DNA from: VRUE01 sp963718775
GTDB lineage: Bacteria; Actinomycetota; Thermoleophilia; Solirubrobacterales; 70-9
Assembly: GCA_963718775.1 (NCBI GenBank)
Contig: OY970377.1
Span: forward strand, 1,736,001 to 1,800,000
Reading direction: 5' to 3'
Length of the DNA: 64,000 nucleotides
The notes under the pieces are model-generated. The model saw nothing but the letters and a program-made list of their open reading frames with translations. It was not told where the DNA came from and ran no database searches. Positions 27,104-35,551 of this stretch are shown piece after piece. The position numbers were made by a program, and so were the translations under genes. Positions within the stretch are counted from its first letter, which is position 1. Every line of letters starts with the position of its first letter.

Positions 27104-29611
27104 CTACTCGTAGGAAAGCGCATCGGCGAGCGGCGCCCGCGCCGTCAGCCAGGCCGGCACCGCCGCGGCGAGCGCGCCGATCAGGACCGCGCCGGCGACG
27201 ACCGCCACGACACCGCCGAGCTGCAGGTCGGTGCCGATCACGTAGCCCTGCGCCTCGAGGAAGCCGAGCGTCGGCCCGCGGTAGCTGACGATGCCGCCGA
27301 TCGCCCCGCAGATCGCGCCGAGGCTCATCACCAAGAGCGTCTCGAGGGCGAGCGCGGCGAGCAGGCCGGCATTGCCGATCCCCATCGCGCGCAGCACCGC
27401 CCACTCGCGCCGCCGCGCGAAGACCGAGGTGGCGATGATGCCGCCGACGGCGACCAGCGCCGCGATCAGGGTGAGGATCCGCATCGCCAGCAGTCCCTGC
27501 GTGCTCTTTTCCATCTGCGCGTCGATTTTGTCCTTGAATTCGGCGCCGGTGATCGCGTGCAGCGGCGCCAGCTTGCGCAGCGCGGCCTCGTCCACCTTGG
27601 CCTTGCGGTTGACCGCGATGGCGCTGACCGCGTCGGTGCGGTAGAGCTGCCGGTAACGGCCGATGGTCATGTAGACGGTGCCGGACGGCCAGGCGAAGTC
27701 CTCGACTTCGCCGTAGATGCGCAGCTTGCGCGGGCCGCCGGCGGTCGGCAGCACGATGTCCTCGCCGGGCTCGACGCCCAGCCCGGCGGCCATCACCCTG
27801 GAGACGAGCACGCCGCGCGGGTGCTCGCGCAGCGACCCGTACTTCTCGGGCAGGCCGGCGCCGGGGGCGATGATGCCGCCGCGGGTGCTCGGCACCAGTC
27901 CCCGCACCTCGATCTTGCGGCCCTCGTAGGGGACGAAGGCAAAGGCGACGGGCCGCGCCACCGTGTCCTCGTCGCGCAGCGCCCGCCGCGCGTAGGCGAG
28001 GGTCGTCGGCACGCTGGCGAAGGCGTCGTCGGAGGCGAGCAGGTCCTGCGCGCCGGGCCGGATCACCTGGTTGAGGGTCCCGATGCGGTCGAGCAGGCTG
28101 TGTTCGGCGAGCTGCGGAGGCACAACCGCGGCGACGCCGAGCGCCATGATCGCCGCCGCCAGCGCGGCGCGGCGTGGATTGGCCTCGACCGCGCCACGGG
28201 CGACGAGGGCGACCTTGGAGCCGCCGTGCTCGCGGCGGCCGAGCCCGATCGCGACCAGCCCGACGACACCGGGCGTGGCCAGAGCCAGGCCGATCAGGAT
28301 CGTCACCGCGGCGGCGGGGAAGACGCCGGCATCGGCAATCAGCAGGCCAAGCGCGAGGCAGGCCGCGCCGCCGCCGAGCAGGGCCAGCGACGCCCGCAGC
28401 GAGATCGTCGAGGTGACCGTCGCCCCTGCCTGGGGTGAGCGGCCGAGCTGCTCGGCGATCGAGCCTCGTGCCGATGCCAGCGCTCCGATCGTCGCCACGA
28501 TGGCGACAACCAGCGCCAGGGCGGCGGCGCCGGCAACGACGTCCGGGCGCACCGCGACTTGCATGTTGAAGGCGAAGACGTCGGTCAGGTAGCTCGGCAC
28601 CTGCGATGACAGGTATCCCGCGATCGCCGTGCCGACCAGCGCCCCCGGTGGGATCGCGGCGATCAGCAGGGCAGTGAGGATGAGGCTCTCGGCGAAGATC
28701 AGCGGCGCTCGCCGCGAGCCCAGCGCGCGCAGCAGGCCGAGGTCCTCCTGGCGCTCCAGCATCCGCATCAGCTGCAGCACGTAGATCAGCAGGCCGGCGA
28801 TCGCCAGCACGACCATTCCGAAGACGAAGGTCGGCGCCCGCACGGTGAAGTCGAGGACATGGCTCAGCTCGCCCTGGCTGCTGCCCGGCGTGCTCAGCAC
28901 CGCGTTGCCGGGAAGGACTCGCTGCGCCCGCTTTTCCCAGGCCCCGGTGGAGGCCCCTGGCGCCAGCTTCACGTAGACGACCGTTGGCTGGCCGGGAGTG
29001 CCGCGCAGGCCCTCGAGCCGGTCGCGCGGCAGGGTCAGGACGTCGTCGATAGCGGCGTCGACGTCGACCACCCGGGCAACCCGCAGCCGGGGAGCACGGT
29101 CGTAGGCGAAGAGCCGTACCCGCTCGCCACGGTGCACGTTCAGTTCGTCGGCCAGGGCCGTTGGCAGGGCCAGGCCCGGCTTGGATCCGCCTGGCAGCTT
29201 GAGGTCGCGCTGCACGGCGCTGCGCAGCCGCCGCGCCGAGCGATCGACGCCGATCGCGGTGGCGACGACCTGCTCACGACCGGCTTCCAGCGTGACCCGC
29301 TGCTGGGTCATCGGGACCGCGTAGCGCGTCCCGCCGATCTCCTCCAGCCGCTTGGCGAGCCCCGCCCGCAGCGAGGAGCCGCCGATCGCTTCGACCTGGA
29401 AGTCGGAGACGCCACCGACCGCCTCGCCGCGCTCGCGGTAGGAGTCTTCGATGCTGGTCAGGAAGGCGAGCAGGCCGACGCCGATCCCGAGTGCCAGGGC
29501 GAGCGCCGCCCAGAGCACGGCGGCACGCGCCTTCTGGCGCCTCATCACGTGCAGCAGGTGGCGGGTCAGCAGGCCTGTCAGCCGCGCCTGAGCGCGGAGC
29601 GACCGGGTCAT
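27104..29611 (-). CDS. ABC transporter permease, FtsX/MacB type (double FtsX)
   Basis: An 835-residue membrane protein with an N-terminal helix (KARAAVLWAALALALGIGVG), a large extracellular region and two FtsX blocks. The first block is about residues 260-395 (FVFGMVVLAIAGLLIYVLQL; LRALGSRRAPLIFAESLILT) and the second about 705-825 (AMRILTLIAALVAVGGIIAT; LRAMGIGNAGLLAALALETL). This is the MacB-PCD-like architecture of exporters that act on lipids, peptides or drugs at the outer face of the membrane. It starts at the ATGA overlap with the ATPase stop (29611-29608) and is followed after 2 bases by the TetR gene. Confidence 0.88.
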   Translation of the reverse strand: MTRSLRAQARLTGLLTRHLLHVMRRQKARAAVLWAALALALGIGVGLLAFLTSIEDSYRERGEAVGGVSDFQVEAIGGSSLRAGLAKRLEEIGGTRYAVPMTQQRVTLEAGREQVVATAIGVDRSARRLRSAVQRDLKLPGGSKPGLALPTALADELNVHRGERVRLFAYDRAPRLRVARVVDVDAAIDDVLTLPRDRLEGLRGTPGQPTVVYVKLAPGASTGAWEKRAQRVLPGNAVLSTPGSSQGELSHVLDFTVRAPTFVFGMVVLAIAGLLIYVLQLMRMLERQEDLGLLRALGSRRAPLIFAESLILTALLIAAIPPGALVGTAIAGYLSSQVPSYLTDVFAFNMQVAVRPDVVAGAAALALVVAIVATIGALASARGSIAEQLGRSPQAGATVTSTISLRASLALLGGGAACLALGLLIADAGVFPAAAVTILIGLALATPGVVGLVAIGLGRREHGGSKVALVARGAVEANPRRAALAAAIMALGVAAVVPPQLAEHSLLDRIGTLNQVIRPGAQDLLASDDAFASVPTTLAYARRALRDEDTVARPVAFAFVPYEGRKIEVRGLVPSTRGGIIAPGAGLPEKYGSLREHPRGVLVSRVMAAGLGVEPGEDIVLPTAGGPRKLRIYGEVEDFAWPSGTVYMTIGRYRQLYRTDAVSAIAVNRKAKVDEAALRKLAPLHAITGAEFKDKIDAQMEKSTQGLLAMRILTLIAALVAVGGIIATSVFARRREWAVLRAMGIGNAGLLAALALETLLVMSLGAICGAIGGIVSYRGPTLGFLEAQGYVIGTDLQLGGVVAVVAGAVLIGALAAAVPAWLTARAPLADALSYE

Positions 29612-30345
29612 CTCCTGATCAGAGAGGTGAGGCCGCCCATCAACCCCTGCCGGCGGCCGTTGGTCGGCCCGTCCTGGCTGTGGTCGGCGATCTGGCCGTC
29701 GACGATCGAGACGATCTCGTCGGCGTAGCGCTCGGCGAGATCGTGGTCGTGGGTGACCATCACCACCGAGCGCTCGTCTTCGGCCTGCTGGCGCAGCAGC
29801 TCGAGGATGCCGTGGGCGTTCTGCTGGTCGAGGTTGCCGGTCGGCTCGTCGGCGAGGATCAGCTTCGGCTCGTTGACCAGCGCCCGGGCGATCGCCACCC
29901 GCTGCATCTGGCCGCCGCTGAGGTTGCGCGCCGGCGCCTCGGCCTTCTCGCCGAGGCCGACCCGCTCGAGCAGCTCGCCCGTTCGCCGCCTCGCCTGCTC
30001 CCTCTCCTGAGCCGCGATCGCGGCCGCCAGCTCGACGTTCTGGCGCGCGCTGAGGCCGGGCAGCAGGTTGAAGAACTGGAAGATGAAGCCGAGGTTCTGG
30101 GCGCGGAACCTGGCCCGCTCCTTGGTGCTGAGGCTGCCGATCTCACGGCCGTCGAAGAGCAGGCGCCCGGCGCTGGGCACGTCGAGCGTGCCGATCAGGT
30201 TGAGCAGGGTGCTCTTGCCACTGCCCGAGGGCCCGACGATCGCGACCAGCTTGCCGGGCTGGATCTGCAGCGAGACGCCGTGCAGCACCTCGACCATCTC
30301 TCCCCCCTGGGGAAAGGACTTGTGGACGTCGCGCAGCTCGAGCAC
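29608..30345 (-). CDS. ABC exporter ATP-binding protein (LolD/MacB type)
   Basis: A 245-residue ATPase with Walker A GPSGSGKST, Q-loop FIFQFFNLLPG, signature LSGGQMQRVAIARALV, Walker B LILADEPTGNLD and switch His in VMVTHDHDLAERY. The TGNLD after Walker B is typical of the LolD/MacB/FtsE class that pairs with FtsX-type permeases, here the gene overlapping its stop. It starts at the GTG at 30345, 14 bases after the nearest arm of an operator-like palindrome, and is divergent from the PAC2 gene. Confidence 0.92.
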   Translation of the reverse strand: MLELRDVHKSFPQGGEMVEVLHGVSLQIQPGKLVAIVGPSGSGKSTLLNLIGTLDVPSAGRLLFDGREIGSLSTKERARFRAQNLGFIFQFFNLLPGLSARQNVELAAAIAAQEREQARRRTGELLERVGLGEKAEAPARNLSGGQMQRVAIARALVNEPKLILADEPTGNLDQQNAHGILELLRQQAEDERSVVMVTHDHDLAERYADEIVSIVDGQIADHSQDGPTNGRRQGLMGGLTSLIRR

Positions 30346-30358
30346 GGCCGGCAGGATA

Positions 30359-30374
30359 GTGAATCCCGATTCAC
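30359..30374. promoter_or_regulatory. Operator-like palindrome GTGAATC-CC-GATTCAC
   Basis: A perfect 7-bp inverted repeat with a 2-base centre in the 55-base gap between the divergent ABC ATPase (GTG 30345) and PAC2 (GTG 30401) genes. Size and position suit a TetR dimer site. The TetR encoded at the end of the ABC operon is the obvious candidate, which would make the operon self-controlled. The site could also touch the PAC2 promoter. Confidence 0.6.
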
Positions 30375-30400
30375 ATTGTCGGCGTCTGTAGTCTCAAACT

Positions 30401-31266
30401 GTGGACTCACTCAGCTGGGAAGGCGATGTCCCGCAGCTCCGCCGGCCGATCCTGGTCTGCTCGTTTCGCGGCTGGAACGACGCTGCCGCCTCCGCCTCGA
30501 CGGCGCTGACCGCGGTCGAGGACGCCTTCGATGCGGAGCTGATCGCCCGCAGGTCGACGCCGAGGACTATTTCGACTTCCAGGCCACCCGCCCGACGATC
30601 GTGCTCAGCGAGGGCCAGGCGCGCCGCATCGACTGGCCGCAGAACAACCTGATCGCGGCCCGCGCGCCGAGCGCCGACCGCGACCTGGTCCTGCTCGACG
30701 GCACCGAGCCCAACCTGCGCTGGCGCACCTTCTCGGAGACGATCGCGACCGCCGCCGACGCGCTCGGCGTCGAGATGGTGATCACGCTCGGGGCGCTGAT
30801 CGCCGAGGTCTCCCACACGCTGCCGGTGCCGATCACCGGCCTCGCCTCCGACGAGAAGCTGGTCGAGGAGCTCGACCTGCAGCGCTCCAGCTACGAGGGC
30901 CCGACCGGCATCGTCGGCGTCGTCCACGATTGCTGCCGCCAGGTCGGCATGACCTCGGCCTCGCTCTGGGCGGCGGTGCCCCACTACGTCGCCGCCGTCC
31001 CCAATCCGAAGGCGGCCCTCGCCCTGCTGCGCCGCCTCGAGGGCCTCACCGGCATAGCCGTCGACGCCACCGATCTGGAGGAGGAAGCGGCCAGCTACGA
31101 AGACCAGATCAACCGCGCGATCGCCGCCAACCCCGAGATCGAGGAGCTAGTCGACCGCATCGAGTCAGAACAAGAAGACCAGCTAGAAAGTCCCGAGGAC
31201 ATCCCATCTGCAGACACGATCGCAAGGGACTTCCAGCAGTTCCTCCGCCAGCAGGGTCGCGAGTAG
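30401..31266 (+). CDS. PAC2-family protein, one apparent deletion
   Basis: About 288 residues after repair. From the GTG at 30401 the N-terminus reads PILVCSFRGWNDAAASASTA, a clear PAC2 start. At about 30553 (GCCCGCAGGTCGAC) one base appears to be missing, after which the frame that reads VDAEDYFDFQATRPTIVLSE continues to TAG at 31266 with VVHDCCRQVGMTSASLWAAV. The C-terminal helix-rich segment (EDQINRAIAANPEIEELVDR) is acidic. PAC2 proteins are named for the proteasome-assembly chaperone fold and are common in actinobacteria with proteasomes or Pup; the role of bacterial members is not settled. Confidence 0.8.
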
Positions 31267-31273
31267 ACGTTCT

Positions 31274-34056
31274 CTAAGTCTCTGCGGCCGGGCAGATCAG
31301 CCGATAGTCGCACCAGCTGCAGGTGGTAGGTGAGGGCCGCGGCTCGAAGTCCTGGCCGAGCACGCCCTCGCCGACCTCGAGCACGGTCCGCTCGACCCGC
31401 TCGGCGTCGTCGGCCCTGACCGGCGCGGCAACCTTGTCGGCGTCGAGCACGTAGTAGTAGCTGCCGCTGCTCACCTCGAGGCCCCAGGCCTCGCTGGCGG
31501 CAAGGCGGTAGAGGGAGAGCTGCAGGTCGTTCTCCAGGGCGGCCTCGCTCTTGCGCTCGCCGGTCTTGTAGTCGATCAGCTCGTGGGTGCCGTCGGGGAG
31601 GCGGTCGACGCGGTCGACGCGGCCGCGCACGTGGTGCGGCGCCAATGCGGATGTCGAACTTGCGCTCCAGCCAGACCGGTTCGCCTTCGGCGTCACGCTC
31701 GCGCTCCCAGTAGAGGCGCATCGCCTGCGCGGGCGCGATCGCGGAACTGCAGCTCGTCGTCGCTGCTGCCGAAGCCGGTGCGCCGCCAGCCCGACTCGAA
31801 GAGGTCCATCAGGCGCGCCAGGCCGTCCTCGCCCGGCTCGCCCGGTTCCTTGTGGAAGCGTTCGAGGACGTTGTGGATGAGGATTCCGAAGCGCTGGTTG
31901 ATCGTCGGCTCCTGGGGGATGCCGAAGACCCGCCCGAACTTGTACTTGAGCGGACAGGTCAGGTAGAGGTCGAGGTCGGACGCCGAGAGGCTGAGCGCGC
32001 CGTCGCCACGGCGCGGCAGGAAGGCTTCCAGCGAGGGCTCGTGGCGAGCGGCGATGAGGCGCTGGCGGCCGTCACGCTCGTGCTCTGATTCGAGCAGGTA
32101 GGCATCGAGCGGCGAGGCGTCCAGCTCGGCCTGCTGCTCGGGTGTGGCGATCTGGCGCAGCAGGCCGTTGACGGCCTCGATCGCCTCCGCGGTTGCCTCC
32201 TCGCCGGGTCGCTGGGCAAGCGCCGCCAGCTTGAGCAGCTCGAGGTGGCGGGCGATCGCCCGGGTGACGTCGACGACGGTGTCGAGCCGCGGCTCGGAGA
32301 GCTCCCGTCCTGCCTGCCAGGACGCCTCCAGCACCTCCTCGCGCAGCTTGCGGTAGGTCGCATGCAGCCCCTCCGCCGGGCCGAACAGCTCCTCCTCGTG
32401 GAGCTCCTCGGTTCCCTCGCGAGGCTCCTCGCCGTCGCCCTCGACCCTGGATAGGACGAGGGCGGAGCGGGCCTGGACACCGTCCTGGTCGGGGCCGAGC
32501 ACGAAGACGTGCTCGAACTCCATGCCCTTCGCGGATGTGCGTGCCAGCCCCTGGACGGCGCCCGGGGACACCGGCTCCTGGCCTCCCGCCGGCTCGACCC
32601 CGGCCTCGGCGACGGCGCTGAGATAGCGGACGAAGTCCCGCGTGGAGCCGTGCGGTTCGCGGCGAGTCCAGGTGGCGGCCAGCTCGGCCAGACGGGAGAG
32701 CCCGAGCAGGCGCTCGGCCACCTCCGGCTCGGCGGCGAAGAGCCGTTGCCTGCGCAGGCCCACCCGCTCGATCAGCCGCCGCACGAAGACGTCGGCGCGA
32801 CGTTCCTCCATCGCCGCCGCCGCTTCGCCGTAGAGCTTCAGGAAGGACTGGATTCGCTCGCGGCCCTCGGGCGGGATCTGCGGACTTTCCAGCGCCGCCT
32901 CCGACGCCGAGACCATGTCCTGCTTGCGCCGCCGCGAGATCGTCGTCAGCCGTGCCAGGTCGGTCGAGCGAAGCTCGACCGGCGGCCGGGTTAGCGCCCG
33001 TGCCGCCGCCGCCGAGTCTTCGGGATCGGCCAGAACGCGCAGCCAGGCGATCGCGTCGCGCACCTCGGGCCGCTGAAAGAGGGCTGCCGGCCCGGCCAGG
33101 TGGAAGGGGATCCCGCGCTCCTCCATCGCCGCGGCAACCGTGCCGCCGTTTGCCGCCGGGTCCTCGACCAGCACGCAGATTGCCTCCGGGGACGTTCCAG
33201 CAGAGAGCAGGTGCTCGGCTTCGCGGGCCACCGCCTGCGCCTGCGCCCGCTCGTTCGTACAACGCCAGAGCCGCACCGTCGGTTCGCGAAACACCTTTTC
33301 AAGGACGAGGACGCTCGACTGCGGGTCCTGGCCTGGAGAAGGGGCGTCTTCGGCGTATAGGTGATTCGGATTCTCGGTGCTCAGCTTTTGCAGGATCGCT
33401 CGTTGAGCTTTTGTCGTTTCCTCATACTCGTCGACCATCACGTGGGTGAAGCGGGTGGCGAGCTCGACGCGGATGTCGTCGCGCTCGTGCAGGAGCTTGT
33501 TGAGCATCAGGAAGACGTCGGCGCGGTCGAGGTTGCCGGACTCGGCGAGGATGCGATCGTGGGCGGCGCAGAACTCGGCGAGGTCGGGCTCGGGCGGCTC
33601 CGAGCCCGCCTTCAGCTCGTCGACTTGCTCCAAGAGCCGTGCCAGAAGCCGGCTCGGATTGCCGCGGATCGTGTGATTGCGCAGGGGAAGGTCGTCGAGG
33701 CGATCGATCAGGATGGCGAGCCGCTCGGCGGGCCCAAGGACGTCGAAGAAGGGGTCGAGGCCAGCCGCGGTCGAGTGCTCGCGCAGGAGGCGCTCCGCCA
33801 GCTCCTCCCAGGTGCCGATCCAAAGCTCCTCGTAGGGGGTCTCGAGCAGGGATTCGATTCGCTCCCGCAGCCGGCTGGCTGCTGGGGGATTGGCAGCGAG
33901 GACGAGAATCCGCTCGGCGCCGATTCCGCCGCCGACCAGATGGGCAAAGCGACGGCAGAGCGCCTCCGTCTTGCCGGTCCCGGCAGCGCCGAGCAGCAGC
34001 AGCGGGCCGTCGTCGTGGAGGACGGCGCGTTCCTGTGTCTCGGCCAAGGCGAGCAT
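31274..34056 (-). CDS. UvrD/RecB-like helicase with C-terminal PD-(D/E)XK nuclease, two apparent insertions
   Basis: About 925 residues after repair. Walker A is LLLGAAGTGKTEALCRR at about residue 20; motif II is the VMVDEYEETTKAQRAIL stretch (DEYE in place of the usual DEFQ); a later motif is LARTSAKGMEFEHVFVLGPD. Near the C-terminus the frame shifts at about 31730 and 31640, one extra base each. The restored part holds the nuclease core GTHELIDYKTGERKSEAALE and a Cys set (CSWCDYRLICPAAET plus the earlier LTCPLKYKF) that forms the Fe-S-type clamp of AddB/RecB nucleases. It probably processes DNA ends in recombination or repair. It is divergent from the phosphatase gene at 34091. Confidence 0.85.
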
Positions 34057-34090
34057 GCTCCAACGCTAGCGAGTGCGAGCTCTCCGTAGG

Positions 34091-34912
34091 ATGGCCTCGG
34101 TGGACGTTTTTTCCGCAGACTGGCTGGGAATCTGCCGTCGGGTCGTGACGGCGCAGCGGGCGATCTTCGACGAGGTGCGGGGAATCGAGGCTCGCACCGT
34201 CTACGAGGGAGTGGGCGAGGGGGGCGATCACACGCTGGTCATCGACCATCGCTGCGAGGACGCCGTCTTCGCCGAGCTCGAGGCGCTGGCCGAGCAGGGC
34301 GCATCGTTCGTCGCCGTCTCCGAGGAGCGCGGCGAGGTCGGCTTCGGCGCCGGCGGTTCCGCCCGGGTGGTGATCGATCCGATCGACGGCTCGCTCAACG
34401 CGCGCCGCACACTCCCGGCGCACAGCCTCAGCATCGCCGTCGCCTCTTCGGACTCGATGGCCGCGGTCGAGTTCGGCTACGTCTTCGACTTCGGCGCCGG
34501 CGAGGAGTTCGCCGCTCGCCGTGGCGAGGGCGCGACGCTCGACGGCGAGCGGATCGCGGTCGGCCCCGACGGCGACAAACTGGAGCTGGTCGGGCTCGAG
34601 GCCGCCGAGCCGAGCCGGGCGATCCCGGCGCTGGAGGCGCTCAGCGACCGTGTCTACCGGCTGCGCGTGGTCGGCTCGATCGCGATCACCGCCGCCTACG
34701 TCTCTGCCGGCCGCTTCGACGCGATGCTCAGCCTGCGTCCCTGCCGCTCGGTCGACGCCGCGGCCGCGCAGCTGATTATGCGCGAGGCTGGCGGCCGGGT
34801 GGCCTTCGGCGACCTCGCCCTGGAGGACGCGCCGCTGGGCCTCGACGCTCGCTACCCGATTGCCGCCGCCGCCGGCGAGCAGGGCCTGGCGATCGCCCGC
34901 TCCGCCCAGTAA
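34091..34912 (+). CDS. Inositol monophosphatase-family protein
   Basis: A 273-residue member of the Mg-dependent IMPase superfamily. The second metal motif is VVIDPIDGSLNARR (usual DPIDGT with T to S) and the third region is SVDAAAAQLIMREAGGRVAF, where the usual W-D is replaced by V-D. The first metal Glu lies in FVAVSEERGEVGF. Typical substrates are inositol phosphates, fructose-1,6-bisphosphate or 3'-phosphoadenosine phosphates; motif changes prevent a precise assignment. The ATG at 34091 is preferred to an upstream GTG. The promoter lies in the 34-base gap to the divergent helicase gene. Confidence 0.8.
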   Translation: MASVDVFSADWLGICRRVVTAQRAIFDEVRGIEARTVYEGVGEGGDHTLVIDHRCEDAVFAELEALAEQGASFVAVSEERGEVGFGAGGSARVVIDPIDGSLNARRTLPAHSLSIAVASSDSMAAVEFGYVFDFGAGEEFAARRGEGATLDGERIAVGPDGDKLELVGLEAAEPSRAIPALEALSDRVYRLRVVGSIAITAAYVSAGRFDAMLSLRPCRSVDAAAAQLIMREAGGRVAFGDLALEDAPLGLDARYPIAAAAGEQGLAIARSAQ

Positions 34913-34933
34913 CCGTCTGCGGCACAAGGGTTA

Positions 34934-34963
34934 AGAACACCTGTTCGCGGAAACATATGTTCG
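34934..34963 (+). promoter_or_regulatory. Two tandem SOS (LexA) box-like sites
   Basis: AGAACACCTGTTCG (34934-34947) and GAAACATATGTTCG (34950-34963) match the Gram-positive/actinobacterial LexA pattern GAAC-N4-GTTC, the first in all eight core bases and the second in seven. Their starts are 16 bases apart. TACACT at 34965-34970 directly behind the second box is a good -10 candidate. They lie 54-83 bases before the ATG of the basic protein at 35017. Confidence 0.65.
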
Positions 34964-35016
34964 CTACACTCGCGAACTCCAGGCAGGAAACCCGCATACC
35001 GAAGGGATTCAACTTC

Positions 35017-35433
35017 ATGGCAACGCAGTCCAAAGGCAGTAAAAGCAGCAATGGCACCTCGCCGGCGGCAAAGGCTTCGACGTCTGAGAAGAACCAGGCT
35101 CGCGCGGTTGCCGAGTCCGCGGTCGATCTTCCCGTTGGCGCCGTCCTCGTCGTAAGCGAGCGCATCTCTGAGCTGGTCGAGCCGTTCACCGGCCGCTCCG
35201 CCGCCGAAAAGCAGCTCAAGTCCTACCGGACGCAGCTGCGCAAACAGGTCAAGCGCACCGAGCGACGTGGCAGCACCGCCCGCCGCCGTGCCACGACCGA
35301 GGCACGCAAGACCCGCAACAGGGTCGAGCGCGAGGCCCGCAAGCGCCAGCGCACGGTCGAGACGACCCTGAAGCGCAACCGCGACGAGCTCGAGCAGCGG
35401 GTGCGCAAGGCAGTCGATCTTCTGCCTGTCTAG
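35017..35433 (+). CDS. Small basic coiled-coil protein, possibly SOS-induced and DNA-binding
   Basis: A 138-residue protein from the ATG at 35017 (GAAGGGA 9 bases upstream). The first 25 residues are Ser/Lys/Ala-rich, followed by a short ordered part (AVDLPVGAVLVVSERISELV) and a long Arg/Lys-rich coiled-coil helix (KSYRTQLRKQVKRTERRG, RKTRNRVEREARKRQRTVET). The shape resembles HbhA-like and histone-H1-like actinobacterial proteins. I cannot assign a function. The two SOS-box-like sites upstream suggest LexA control, which would fit a nucleoid or repair role. A large hairpin starts 5 bases after the stop. Confidence 0.65.
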   Translation: MATQSKGSKSSNGTSPAAKASTSEKNQARAVAESAVDLPVGAVLVVSERISELVEPFTGRSAAEKQLKSYRTQLRKQVKRTERRGSTARRRATTEARKTRNRVEREARKRQRTVETTLKRNRDELEQRVRKAVDLLPV

Positions 35434-35438
35434 TTGAG

Positions 35439-35551
35439 GGGTCTGGTCCGGCAGGGGTTTCACTTAACTTTTTCGCGAGGTCGCGGCCTTTCGGCCGCGC
35501 CTGGATAACGCGAAAAAGTACAAGACGTTTCACCCCTGCCGGACCAGACCC
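35439..35551. repeat. Three-tier perfect inverted repeat between convergent genes
   Basis: The outer 20-base arms (35439-35458 with 35532-35551) are perfect. Inside, ACTTTTTCGCG (35467-35477) pairs with CGCGAAAAAGT (35509-35519), and the centre is CGCGGCC/GGCCGCG with a TTTC loop. It separates the stops of the basic protein gene and the secreted Ig-like gene and probably terminates both. I find no sequence match to repeat families 1 and 2. Confidence 0.85.
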
